A stretch of DNA of 64,000 bases. Origin: Oscillospiraceae bacterium. GTDB lineage: Bacteria; Bacillota; Clostridia; Oscillospirales; Oscillospiraceae. Position numbers and translations under genes: made by a program. The stretch is taken from positions 152,298 to 216,297 of the forward strand of contig SVLJ01000001.1 in the NCBI GenBank assembly GCA_015067995.1, given 5' to 3'. Shown here piece by piece: positions 1 to 6,714 of this stretch; within the stretch, counting starts at the first letter, position 1, and each line of letters opens with the position of its first letter. Below the pieces are notes generated by a model, which did not search any database, was not told the origin of the DNA, and saw only the letters and a list, made by a program, of their open reading frames with translations.

Positions 1-276
1 CTGCTGACCTGTATCAAGGAACTGAACGAGCCCCGCTACATGAGCGTTGGCGGTATCTTTGATGCTTACAGCAAGCCCATGAGCGTGTTTGACTACGAAG
101 CTCTGAAGGACGATCCCCTGATCGATCCTACCACCATTGGTCTGAAGGGTTCTCCCACCAACATCCTGACCTCCTTCACCCCGCCTCAGAAGGGTGCCGG
201 CATGATGCTGGAAGGCGCTGACAAGGAAACCTGCGAGAAGCTGGCTGGTATCCTGGCCAAGAAGCACATCATCTGA
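1..276 (+). CDS. etfB: Electron transfer flavoprotein subunit beta (3' part)
   Basis: The window opens inside this gene; the last 91 codons are present in frame from base 1. Together with the next gene it forms the FAD- and AMP/FAD-carrying heterodimer that passes electrons to or from acyl-CoA dehydrogenases such as butyryl-CoA dehydrogenase. The visible tail (IGLKGSPTNI and a Pro/Lys-rich segment before a C-terminal helix ending KKHII) matches the EtfB C-terminus, and the gene stops 17 bases before etfA, the standard etfBA order. The start and the N-terminal nucleotide-binding domain lie outside the window. Whether the complex is electron-bifurcating cannot be judged from this fragment. Confidence 0.9.
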   Translation: MLTCIKELNEPRYMSVGGIFDAYSKPMSVFDYEALKDDPLIDPTTIGLKGSPTNILTSFTPPQKGAGMMLEGADKETCEKLAGILAKKHII

Positions 277-293
277 GAAAGGAGAAAGTCAAC

Positions 294-1430
294 ATGTCTA
301 CTTTTAACAATACCGATCTGGCTGCTTTCAAGGATGTATGGGTGTTCTGTGAGCAGCGTCAGGGCAAGCTGATGCCCACCGACTTCGAGCTGATCTCCGA
401 GGGCCGTAAGCTGGCCGATGAGCTGGGCGTGAAGCTGTGCGGTCTGCTGCTGGGCGACAACGTTGAGGGTCTGGCCAAGGAGCTGGGCGGCTATGGTGCT
501 GACGAAGTTATCGTTTGCGAGAGCCCCCTGCTGAAGGATTACACCACCGACGCTTACACCAAGGTCATCTGCGACGTCATTCAGGAGATGAAACCCGAGG
601 CTTTCATCATCGGCGCCACCAACATCGGCCGCGATCTGGGCCCCCGCTGTGCTGCCCGTCTGCACACCGGCCTGTGCGCTGACTGTACTCATCTGGACGT
701 CGACATGGGCGTTTACAAGGACTTCCTGCGTGATGCATCCACTCTGCCCGAGGCAAAGATCGATGGCATGAACTATGCCATGGTTCTGGGCGAGAAGCAT
801 GACGTTTCCCGCGACATGAAGATGACCCGTCCTGCTTTCGGCGGTCACCTGATGGCTACCATCATCTGCCCCCGTTTCCGTCCCTCTATGGCAACCGTCC
901 GTCCCGGCGTTATGAAGAAGGCTCCCTTCGATCAGGCCAAGGCTGATGCCTGCAAGATCGTGAAGCCCAACTTCACCCTGACTGCTGACGATATTCAGAC
1001 TGAGGTTCTGGAGACTGTCAAGGCCGCCAAGAAGCTGGTTGACCTGGTTGGCGCTGAGTTCATCGTCTCTGTTGGCCGCGGCATCAGCAAGGATGTCGAG
1101 ACCGGCATCAAGCTGGCTGAGGAGCTGGCTGAGGTTCTGGGCGGCGTCGTGGGTTCCTCCCGTGCCGTCGTTGACTCCGGCTGGATCTCTGCTGACCATC
1201 AGGTTGGCCAGACCGGCAAGACTGTCCATCCCAAGGTCTATATTGCTCTGGGTATCTCCGGTGCCATCCAGCACAAGGCTGGCATGCAGGATGCTGAGTG
1301 CATCATTGCTGTCAATAAGAACGACACCGCTCCTATCTTTGAGATCGCTGATTACGGCATCTGCGGCGACCTGTTCAAGGTTACTCCCATGCTGATTGAG
1401 GCTATCAAGGCTGCAAAGGCTGCAAAGTAA
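294..1430 (+). CDS. etfA: Electron transfer flavoprotein subunit alpha
   Basis: FAD-binding alpha subunit of electron transfer flavoprotein, 378 residues. An N-terminal alpha/beta domain is followed by the family's C-terminal FAD domain, recognisable by GRGISKDVETG, SSRAVVDSGW, VGQTGKTVHP and GISGAIQH. The start follows AGAAAGGAG nine bases upstream. It is co-transcribed with etfB and ends at a strong terminator. Codon use is heavily biased to C/G-ending codons, like the ribosomal protein and EF-Ts genes here, suggesting high expression. In a butyrate-forming anaerobe the usual partner is butyryl-CoA dehydrogenase, which is probably upstream of the window (inference). The CoA-transferase at 37171 would complete that pathway. 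Confidence 0.96.
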   Translation: MSTFNNTDLAAFKDVWVFCEQRQGKLMPTDFELISEGRKLADELGVKLCGLLLGDNVEGLAKELGGYGADEVIVCESPLLKDYTTDAYTKVICDVIQEMKPEAFIIGATNIGRDLGPRCAARLHTGLCADCTHLDVDMGVYKDFLRDASTLPEAKIDGMNYAMVLGEKHDVSRDMKMTRPAFGGHLMATIICPRFRPSMATVRPGVMKKAPFDQAKADACKIVKPNFTLTADDIQTEVLETVKAAKKLVDLVGAEFIVSVGRGISKDVETGIKLAEELAEVLGGVVGSSRAVVDSGWISADHQVGQTGKTVHPKVYIALGISGAIQHKAGMQDAECIIAVNKNDTAPIFEIADYGICGDLFKVTPMLIEAIKAAKAAK

Positions 1431-1446
1431 GATTGCTCATTTTAAC

Positions 1447-1476
1447 GGAACGCCGTCCAGCTGGACGGCGTTCCTT
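1447..1476 (+). terminator. Terminator after etfA
   Basis: Perfect 14-bp inverted repeat, GGAACGCCGTCCAG then CTGGACGGCGTTCC, 16 bases after the etfA stop. The downstream T-tract is poor (TTGATAATT), so termination may be partial and the dipeptidase gene could receive read-through. Confidence 0.7.
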
Positions 1477-1500
1477 GATAATTGCCATGGAGGTATGTAT

Positions 1501-2871
1501 ATGGAGCTGAAAGCATTACTGCAAGCGGATCAGGATGAAATGATCGAAAAGCTGCAGAAAGCAATTTCCTATCGCAGCGTGCGGGAAGAGGATGGAAGCG
1601 GCTATCCTTACGGTCAAGGTGTTCAGGATTGTCTGGAATATATGCTGTCTCTGGGAACTGAACTCGGTTTCCGCACAGCCAACATGGACAATCAGGTAGG
1701 CTGGTGTGAATTCGGTGAAGGCGAGGAAATGGTTGCTATTCTGGGACACCTGGATGTTGTGCCGGAAGGTAACGGCTGGACTGTGCCGCCCTATGAAAGT
1801 GTTGTTCAGGACGGACGGATTTACGGTCGTGGCTCTCTGGATAATAAGGGGCCGGTTGTTGCATCTCTGTATGCTCTGAAAGCTTTGCGGGAATCCGGTC
1901 TTCCTCTGCGTCGTCGCATTCGCATTCTGATGGGTACCAATGAAGAGACCGGCAGCGCAGATATGAAGCACTATCTTGCCCATGGCGGTGAAATTCCAGT
2001 AATGGGCTTTACGCCGGACGGTGACTATCCCGTGATCAACGGAGAAAAAGGCCTTGTTACCAGTACTTTTGCGAAGACATGGAAGCAGAGCGGAGAGATT
2101 CGCCTGACTAAGCTGATGGCAGGGGAGGCCCCCAATATTGTTCCTGCACATGCCTGGGCGGAGCTGAGGTGTCCTCCGGCTGTAGCGGAACGCATTTGTA
2201 AACGCACAGCAGAGAAGGTGCGTTTCCTGCCTGCCGAAGGCGGTGTGCGTATCGAAGCGGAGGGTACCAGCTGCCATGCAGCATCTCCCTGGAAGGGTGA
2301 GAATGCCTCTGGACGTCTTTTGCTTACTTTGAATGAACTGCCGCTGGAAGGCGAGTTGAAGGATACAGTGACATTCCTGGCAGAAAAAATCGGCATGGAG
2401 CACGATGGAACCGCTCTGGGTATTCGCCTGCAGGATGAACCGTCTGGACCTCTGACGGTCAACATGGGTGTTGTTTCTGCAGATGAAGGCAGTATTTCCG
2501 TAAGATTGAATTACCGTTATCCCGTTACCTATACTGCGGATGATTGTATTCCAATTTTGGAGAAACAGTTTGCGGATGCCGGTTTTGAACGGACGGCACA
2601 TCTCCATAAAAGCGCACTGTATATGGCTCCCGACACACCGCTGGTGCAGAAGCTGACAGAGGTGTATGTGCGCTGTACCGGTCTGGACGGTACGCCGATC
2701 TGCATAGGCGGCGGAACCTACGCCAAGTCCATTCCCAACATTCTGGCGTTTGGTGCGATTTTCCCCGGTGAGGTTACCCGAGTGCACGAATCGGATGAAT
2801 CCATTTCGATTGAAAACCTGATGCGGAACGCCGAGATTATTGCGGAGGCCATGTACGCCTTGGCGAAATGA
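1501..2871 (+). CDS. pepV: M20-family dipeptidase (PepV/Sapep type)
   Basis: Metal-dependent dipeptidase of the M20 PepV/Sapep group, 456 residues, the usual length; expected to be cytosolic and to cleave dipeptides from peptide uptake. Metal and catalytic motifs are visible: LGHLDVVPEG near residue 81, GRGSLDNKGP near 110, NEETGS near 147, TPDGDYPV, and a C-terminal GGGTYAKSIPN. The start at 1501 is chosen because ATGGAGG ends seven bases upstream; the reading frame is open further 5' into the etfA terminator but has no better start. Nothing in the sequence assigns substrate preference. It is apparently a single-gene unit, closed by a terminator at 2895. Confidence 0.88.
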   Translation: MELKALLQADQDEMIEKLQKAISYRSVREEDGSGYPYGQGVQDCLEYMLSLGTELGFRTANMDNQVGWCEFGEGEEMVAILGHLDVVPEGNGWTVPPYESVVQDGRIYGRGSLDNKGPVVASLYALKALRESGLPLRRRIRILMGTNEETGSADMKHYLAHGGEIPVMGFTPDGDYPVINGEKGLVTSTFAKTWKQSGEIRLTKLMAGEAPNIVPAHAWAELRCPPAVAERICKRTAEKVRFLPAEGGVRIEAEGTSCHAASPWKGENASGRLLLTLNELPLEGELKDTVTFLAEKIGMEHDGTALGIRLQDEPSGPLTVNMGVVSADEGSISVRLNYRYPVTYTADDCIPILEKQFADAGFERTAHLHKSALYMAPDTPLVQKLTEVYVRCTGLDGTPICIGGGTYAKSIPNILAFGAIFPGEVTRVHESDESISIENLMRNAEIIAEAMYALAK

Positions 2872-2894
2872 TCAAGAGCGTCAGAGAATGATGA

Positions 2895-2928
2895 AAACGG
2901 GACGCCCCTTCTCTGGGGCGTCCCGTTT
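2895..2928. terminator. Bidirectional terminator between pepV and the DivIVA-like gene
   Basis: A 14-bp stem, AAACGGGACGCCCC pairing with GGGGCGTCCCGTTT around a TTCTCT loop. A-rich and T-rich flanks on both sides suit termination of both converging genes. Confidence 0.8.
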
Positions 2929-2949
2929 GGCTGTATATGAAATTCTGCG

Positions 2950-3603
2950 TTATGCGTCTTCGGCTTCCGGGCGAAGAGAAGCTTCCAGGGTGTTCAGCTC
3001 GGTGCCGAGCTGATCCAGTGCACGGGGAAGCTGAGAAAGCATGACATCCAGTTTTCGCAGCTCTGTAGTTACATAGTTGCTGGTAGCATCAAAGGTACTG
3101 CTCAGCTGCTGGTATTTGCTGTTAAAATCAGTAACCAGTGTCAGCAGAGTCTGGTGTGTGTTCTCTTCCAGATCAGCAGCACGCTTGCGTGCCTCGCATT
3201 CAATGTCGCCAATGCGGTTGCGGAACTGACGGTAAGCCTCTGCGTCTGTGCGGAGAGAGAGGACTTCGGCCTTCAGTGCATCGATGGCTCGTATCTCCAT
3301 CCGCAAGCTTTCATTTTCCGTAGTCAGGACTTCCACTTCCTGACGCAGATGTGCGCTTGTGTATTCCTGTTCCTGCTGAGTAGCTTCCAGAGTTTTGATT
3401 CTGGCTTCTAGTTGTTCGCATTTTGTAGTCAGTTCGGCATTCTGCGTATGCAGTGCCTCGTTCCTTTGCTGGAGAGCATCTGCTTCGGACTGCAGACTGC
3501 GAAGCTCCTCTGTGTGTTCTTTGACTGTATTTTCGATGTAGCGTATAACATCCTGCTTATCAAAACCACCGAATGCTACGCTTTTAAAGGTGTTGCTTTC
3601 CAT
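2950..3603 (-). CDS. DivIVA-domain coiled-coil protein
   Basis: 217-residue protein starting with a DivIVA-like N-terminal motif (FKSVAFGGFDKQDVIRYIE) followed by about 100 residues of heptad-rich coiled coil (repeated Leu/Glu/Gln) and a second helical region. DivIVA-family proteins bind curved membrane and organise division or septal proteins. This one stands alone rather than in the sepF-ylm cluster, so it may be a paralogue and not the main DivIVA. The ATG at 3603 is preferred because GGTGG lies five bases upstream; a GTG at 3615 would add four residues. It has its own sigma-A-like promoter. The exact role is not known from sequence. Confidence 0.75.
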   Translation of the reverse strand: MESNTFKSVAFGGFDKQDVIRYIENTVKEHTEELRSLQSEADALQQRNEALHTQNAELTTKCEQLEARIKTLEATQQEQEYTSAHLRQEVEVLTTENESLRMEIRAIDALKAEVLSLRTDAEAYRQFRNRIGDIECEARKRAADLEENTHQTLLTLVTDFNSKYQQLSSTFDATSNYVTTELRKLDVMLSQLPRALDQLGTELNTLEASLRPEAEDA

Positions 3604-3636
3604 GCATACCACCACTTTCTATAAAAAATCAAAGTT

Positions 3637-3665
3637 ATTCTATCATGCTTTTTCGTATCTGACAA
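3637..3665 (-). promoter_or_regulatory. Promoter of the DivIVA-like gene
   Basis: On the minus strand TTGTCA (3660-3665), a 17-base spacer and TAGAAT (3637-3642), about 33 bases before the chosen start. This is a good match to the sigma-A consensus. Confidence 0.65.
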
Positions 3666-3745
3666 GTCTCTTAAAGAAACCTGATCATTCGACATCGATA
3701 AAATTGGGTATCCATAAAAAATATCAAAAAAATCTAAAAAAAGGC

Positions 3746-3774
3746 TTGCAATTTCAAAAAGTCTATGATAATAT
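3746..3774 (+). promoter_or_regulatory. Promoter of tRNA-Arg
   Basis: TTGCAA (3746-3751), a 17-base spacer and TAATAT (3769-3774) in an AT-rich stretch, about 30 bases before the tRNA 5' end. Confidence 0.65.
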
Positions 3775-3804
3775 GATTAAGCTGTCTGCGAGACAGTGAG
3801 ATGT

Positions 3805-3881
3805 GCGCTGTTAGCTCAGCTGGATAGAGCGTCTGGCTACGGACCAGAAGGTCAGGAGTTCGAATCTCTTACAGCGTGCCA
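3805..3881 (+). tRNA. tRNA-Arg (anticodon ACG)
   Basis: A 77-base cloverleaf: acceptor GCGCTGT/ACAGCGT with G-U at the first pair, D-arm with TAGCTCAGCTGGATAGAGC, anticodon stem TCTGG/CCAGA around CTACGGA giving anticodon ACG, T-arm with GTTCGAATC, discriminator G and an encoded CCA at 3879-3881. The A34 would be edited to inosine to read CGN codons, as is usual for this tRNA. A terminator follows immediately. Confidence 0.96.
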
Positions 3882-3919
3882 AAAACCTCGTCAACGTAAG
3901 TTGACGAGGTTTTTGTTTG
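3882..3919 (+). terminator. Terminator of tRNA-Arg
   Basis: Stem AAAACCTCGTCAAC / GTTGACGAGGTTTT around a GTAA tetraloop, with TTTTTG-TTTG following. It starts at the base after the tRNA CCA. Confidence 0.93.
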
Positions 3920-4076
3920 TTGGAGCTTTGGCGTAAATCAACCATTCTATCGCTTTGATCCGCTGGAGAGATGGATAGCAGGGCTAAGAGAGATATAGGA
4001 TTGATACAGATACATAAAGAAAAAGGCGTGTGCCATCATAAAATTGACGGAAATTGAAAGAGTGTGAAAATTTTTG

Positions 4077-4105
4077 TTGCGCTTTGGCCAACTGGTATGT
4101 ATAAT
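4077..4105 (+). promoter_or_regulatory. Promoter of the ilvB leader transcript
   Basis: TTGCGC (4077-4082), a 17-base spacer and a perfect TATAAT (4100-4105). Transcription would start near 4112, about 36 bases before the leader-peptide ATG and 280 bases before ilvB. Bases 3920-4076, upstream, hold no supported gene. Confidence 0.75.
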
Positions 4106-4147
4106 GATAAAAACTGTCTGTGGTATACAGCGACAGCGGAGGATTTT

Positions 4148-4246
4148 ATGCAGATGGAAATGGTTCTGTTGATTATGATTGGGATGATTATTATTCGAAT
4201 TCCGGCCTGGAATCTGAATAGTACTTTTGGTCATGCCCATAACTGA
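4148..4246 (+). CDS. ilvB leader peptide (branched-chain-rich attenuator peptide)
   Basis: A 32-codon reading frame with a strong ribosome site (GGAGG at 4138-4142, five bases before ATG). Residues 6-18 read VLLIMIGMIIIRI: nine of thirteen are Val, Leu or Ile, including three consecutive Ile codons. It lies between a promoter and an intrinsic terminator just upstream of acetolactate synthase, the layout of amino-acid leader peptides. It is not expected to have a function as a protein; translation speed through the Ile/Leu/Val codons would set which RNA hairpin forms (see the attenuator entry). No resemblance to the enterobacterial ilv leader sequences beyond composition was noted. Confidence 0.82.
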   Translation: MQMEMVLLIMIGMIIIRIPAWNLNSTFGHAHN

Positions 4247-4341
4247 GGATATAGCAGAACCATTGAAACGGCGAAATTGCTGAATGGAAATACTATCCTG
4301 AAGTCCGTGGCCAAAAGCAGGCCGCGGATTTATTGTTTTTG
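4224..4341 (+). promoter_or_regulatory. ilvB transcription attenuator (antiterminator/terminator switch)
   Basis: Two mutually exclusive structures are visible. Antiterminator: CTTTTGGTCATG (4224-4235, inside the end of the leader reading frame) pairs with CGTGGCCAAAAG (4306-4317) in 12 uninterrupted pairs, two of them G-U. Terminator: AAGTCCGTGGCC (4301-4312) pairs with GGCCGCGGATTT (4320-4331). They share bases 4306-4312. A ribosome stalled at the Ile codons (4187-4201) would leave 4224-4235 free, so the antiterminator forms and ilvB is read. A ribosome reaching the stop codon at 4244 would cover 4224-4235 and allow termination. The pairing is seen directly; the mechanism is inferred by analogy with the trp and ilv attenuators. 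Confidence 0.8.
4301..4341 (+). terminator. Attenuator terminator upstream of ilvB
   Basis: A 12-bp stem with two G-U pairs around an AAAAGCA loop, followed by ATTGTTTTTG. It lies 52 bases before the ilvB start and 54 bases after the leader stop codon. Confidence 0.82.
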
Positions 4342-4393
4342 TAGCTGGACTTTGATTATGAAACGCAACTCAATTATTTGGGAGGAATGCACT

Positions 4394-6097
4394 TTGAAGA
4401 TTCGCGCAACACAAGCTATCATGGAATGTCTGCTGGAGCAGGAGGTCGATACCATTTTCGGCTATCCCGGCGGTACGATTCTCAATTTATACAATGAGCT
4501 ATACGACTATCAGGACAAGATTACTCATATTCTCACTGCACATGAGCAGGGCGCTGCCCATGCTGCGGACGGCTATGCCCGCTCTACGGGCAAGGTGGGC
4601 GTTTGCTTTGCCACTTCCGGCCCCGGCGCTACCAACTTGACCACCGGTATTGCCACGGCCTATCTGGATTCTTCTCCTGTGGTATTCATCACCTGCAACG
4701 TTGGTGAAAACCTGCTGGGTAAGGATGCATTCCAGGAAGTGGATACCACGGGTATTGCCATGCCTATTACAAAGGCTGCTTTCCTGGTGCGGGACGCGCA
4801 GCAGATTCCGGATGTCATGCGGCAGGCGTTTGCTGTGGCAGCTACCGGACGGCCCGGTCCGGTGATGATCGACTTTCTGAAGAATGTGACCGCGCCTACG
4901 GAGATGGTGGATTATGAATTCATTCACTGGTCGGAAAACCGCAGCTGCGACAGCATGCGCTCTCTCAGCGCCAACCATCAGCTGAAGACTGCGAATGTGG
5001 ATCAGCAGGATGTAGACATTTTGCTGGAGATGATCGCCGAGTCCCAAAAACCCCTTCTGATTTGCGGTGGCGGTGTTATCCGCGGCCATGCGCACAAGGA
5101 ATTCCGTGAGTTTGCAGAGAAGGTGGATGCGCCTGTTGCCATTACGGTTATGGGCGGCGGCGGCTTCCCCGGCTATCATGAGCTGGCCACCGGTATGATT
5201 GGCATGCATGGCTCTCAGGCCTCCAATGTTGCCTGTGATGAATGTGACCTGCTGGTAGCCATTGGCTGTCGTTTCTCTGATCGCGTGGCGCTGGATCCTA
5301 ATACCTTTGCAAAACAGGCAAAGATCGTGCAGGTGGATATTGACCGTGCCGAGATTGACAAAAACATTCTGACCGATCACCATATCATTGGCTCTGCCAG
5401 AAAGGTTCTGGCGGCATTGAATGAGCGCCTGCCCCAGTATGACCACACTGAGTGGAAGAAATATATCCTTCCTATGAAAGTACCATCCACTGCGCCGGAC
5501 AGCGAGAAACTGACGCCGCAGCAGGTGATGGAAGTGATTCGTCAGGAGGCTCCCAAGGACGCCATGGTGGCTACCGATGTGGGCCAGCATCAGATGTGGG
5601 CCATTCAGTATCTGCACTATGATTATCCGGGGCAGCTGCTGACCAGCGGCGGCTTTGGCACCATGGGCTTCGGGTTGGGTGCAGCCATCGGTGCGCAGGT
5701 GGGCAATCCCGATAAGCGTGTCATCCATATCACCGGTGATGGCTGCTTCCGTATGAACTGCCATGAATTGTGTACGGTGGAGCATTACGGACTTCCCACC
5801 ATTACCGTGGTCTTCAATAATGGTACTCTGGGGATGGTACGTCAGTGGCAGAACCTGATCTACAGCAAGCGCTTTTCTCAGACCACGCTGGATCGTGGCC
5901 CTGACTTTGTCAAACTGGCAGAGGCATATGGCCTGAACGGTTACCGTGTTTCCTGTCGTGAGGAGATGGAGGCTGCGTTCCGGGAGGCTCTGGAGTGCGG
6001 CAAGGGTGCTGTCATTGATTGTGTGCTGGACATGGATGAGATGGTGACGCCCATGGTGGCGGCTGGTTCCCATATCACCAAGTTCCTGCTGAAGTAA
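4394..6097 (+). CDS. ilvB: Acetolactate synthase, large (catalytic) subunit
   Basis: Thiamine-diphosphate enzyme that condenses pyruvate with pyruvate or 2-oxobutyrate, the first shared step of valine, leucine and isoleucine synthesis; 567 residues, normal length. The N-terminal pyrimidine-binding domain has FGYPGG and the catalytic Glu51 in AHEQGAAH; the central domain carries FAD-binding features; the C-terminal cofactor domain has GDGCFRMNCHEL near 447 and the metal-binding NNGTLGM. The TTG at 4394 is chosen because GGGAGG (4380-4385) lies eight bases upstream and the protein then begins KIRATQAIMECL as family members do; an ATG further 5' would place the ribosome site inside the gene. Controlled by the attenuator upstream and transcribed with ilvN. 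Confidence 0.96.
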   Translation: MKIRATQAIMECLLEQEVDTIFGYPGGTILNLYNELYDYQDKITHILTAHEQGAAHAADGYARSTGKVGVCFATSGPGATNLTTGIATAYLDSSPVVFITCNVGENLLGKDAFQEVDTTGIAMPITKAAFLVRDAQQIPDVMRQAFAVAATGRPGPVMIDFLKNVTAPTEMVDYEFIHWSENRSCDSMRSLSANHQLKTANVDQQDVDILLEMIAESQKPLLICGGGVIRGHAHKEFREFAEKVDAPVAITVMGGGGFPGYHELATGMIGMHGSQASNVACDECDLLVAIGCRFSDRVALDPNTFAKQAKIVQVDIDRAEIDKNILTDHHIIGSARKVLAALNERLPQYDHTEWKKYILPMKVPSTAPDSEKLTPQQVMEVIRQEAPKDAMVATDVGQHQMWAIQYLHYDYPGQLLTSGGFGTMGFGLGAAIGAQVGNPDKRVIHITGDGCFRMNCHELCTVEHYGLPTITVVFNNGTLGMVRQWQNLIYSKRFSQTTLDRGPDFVKLAEAYGLNGYRVSCREEMEAAFREALECGKGAVIDCVLDMDEMVTPMVAAGSHITKFLLK

Positions 6098-6110
6098 GGA
6101 GGGAATTGTC

Positions 6111-6674
6111 GTGAAAAGAGAATTTAATACAGAACGTAAACTCTATACTCTTTGTATTCTGGTGGACAATATCCCTGGTGTTTTGAGTCAGGTAGCCCGA
6201 CTGTTTTCCCGCAAGGGCTATAATATCCATTCCATCGTTTCCGGTGATACGGATCGTCCCAATACCACTCGTATTTCCATTGAGGTCATGGGTGACGAGC
6301 TGATGATCGAGCAGATCGCAGCCCAGTGCCGGAAGCTGATCCCGGTTCAGGCTGTTAAAATTCTGGATGAAGAGACCTGCATCCGCAGGGAGATCGCTCT
6401 GATCAAGGTGGCTGCGGCTGATCGCGTTTCCCGCGATGAGATCATTCAGCTGGCCAATATCTTCCACGGAAAGGTGATTGATGTTTCCCGGGAGGCGCTG
6501 ACGCTTTGGGTCTTTGGCAGTGAGAGCAAGAACACTGCGCTCATCGATATGCTGGAGGACTTCGGTATTCTGGAGATTGCCAAAACCGGCAGTATTGCCA
6601 TTGAACGGGGACGCAGCACCATTTATGACAGCAACAAGCTGCGCGACGAGTACGATTACGGAAAACAGCTCTGA
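6111..6674 (+). CDS. ilvN: Acetolactate synthase, small (regulatory) subunit
   Basis: 187-residue regulatory subunit. The N-terminal ACT domain (LYTLCILVDNIPGVLSQVA, then GYNIHSIVSG) binds valine for feedback inhibition, and a C-terminal domain activates the large subunit. The start is GTG at 6111, with AAGGAGGG overlapping the ilvB stop codon, so translation is probably coupled. It is slightly longer than the 160-170 residues of many homologues because of a C-terminal extension ending DEYDYGKQL. The symbol could equally be ilvH. A terminator follows directly, so the operon appears to be only ilvB-ilvN. Confidence 0.95.
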   Translation: MKREFNTERKLYTLCILVDNIPGVLSQVARLFSRKGYNIHSIVSGDTDRPNTTRISIEVMGDELMIEQIAAQCRKLIPVQAVKILDEETCIRREIALIKVAAADRVSRDEIIQLANIFHGKVIDVSREALTLWVFGSESKNTALIDMLEDFGILEIAKTGSIAIERGRSTIYDSNKLRDEYDYGKQL

Positions 6675-6682
6675 TTTTATCA

Positions 6683-6714
6683 AAGCCCCACCGAAAGGTG
6701 GGGCTTTTCTCATT
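6683..6714. terminator. Terminator shared by ilvN and the FAD/Rieske gene
   Basis: Stem AAGCCCCACC / GGTGGGGCTT with a GAAA tetraloop, then TTTTCTC on the plus strand. The minus-strand gene stops at 6710 and would use the same hairpin with its own T-run. Confidence 0.85.

Noticed and set aside
1396..1500. Longer N-terminus for the PepV-type dipeptidase
   Set aside because: The extension lies over the end of etfA and its terminator; the ribosome site points to 1501.
4204..4312. Alternative antiterminator pairing GGCC at 4204-4207 with GGCC at 4309-4312
   Set aside because: Only four pairs; the 12-pair alternative at 4224-4235/4306-4317 is far stronger and overlaps the terminator.
4499..6073. 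524-residue open frame antisense to ilvB
   Set aside because: Shadow of a strongly coding GC-rich gene: low-complexity His/Arg/Gln-rich translation, no ribosome site, opposite frame fully explained by acetolactate synthase.
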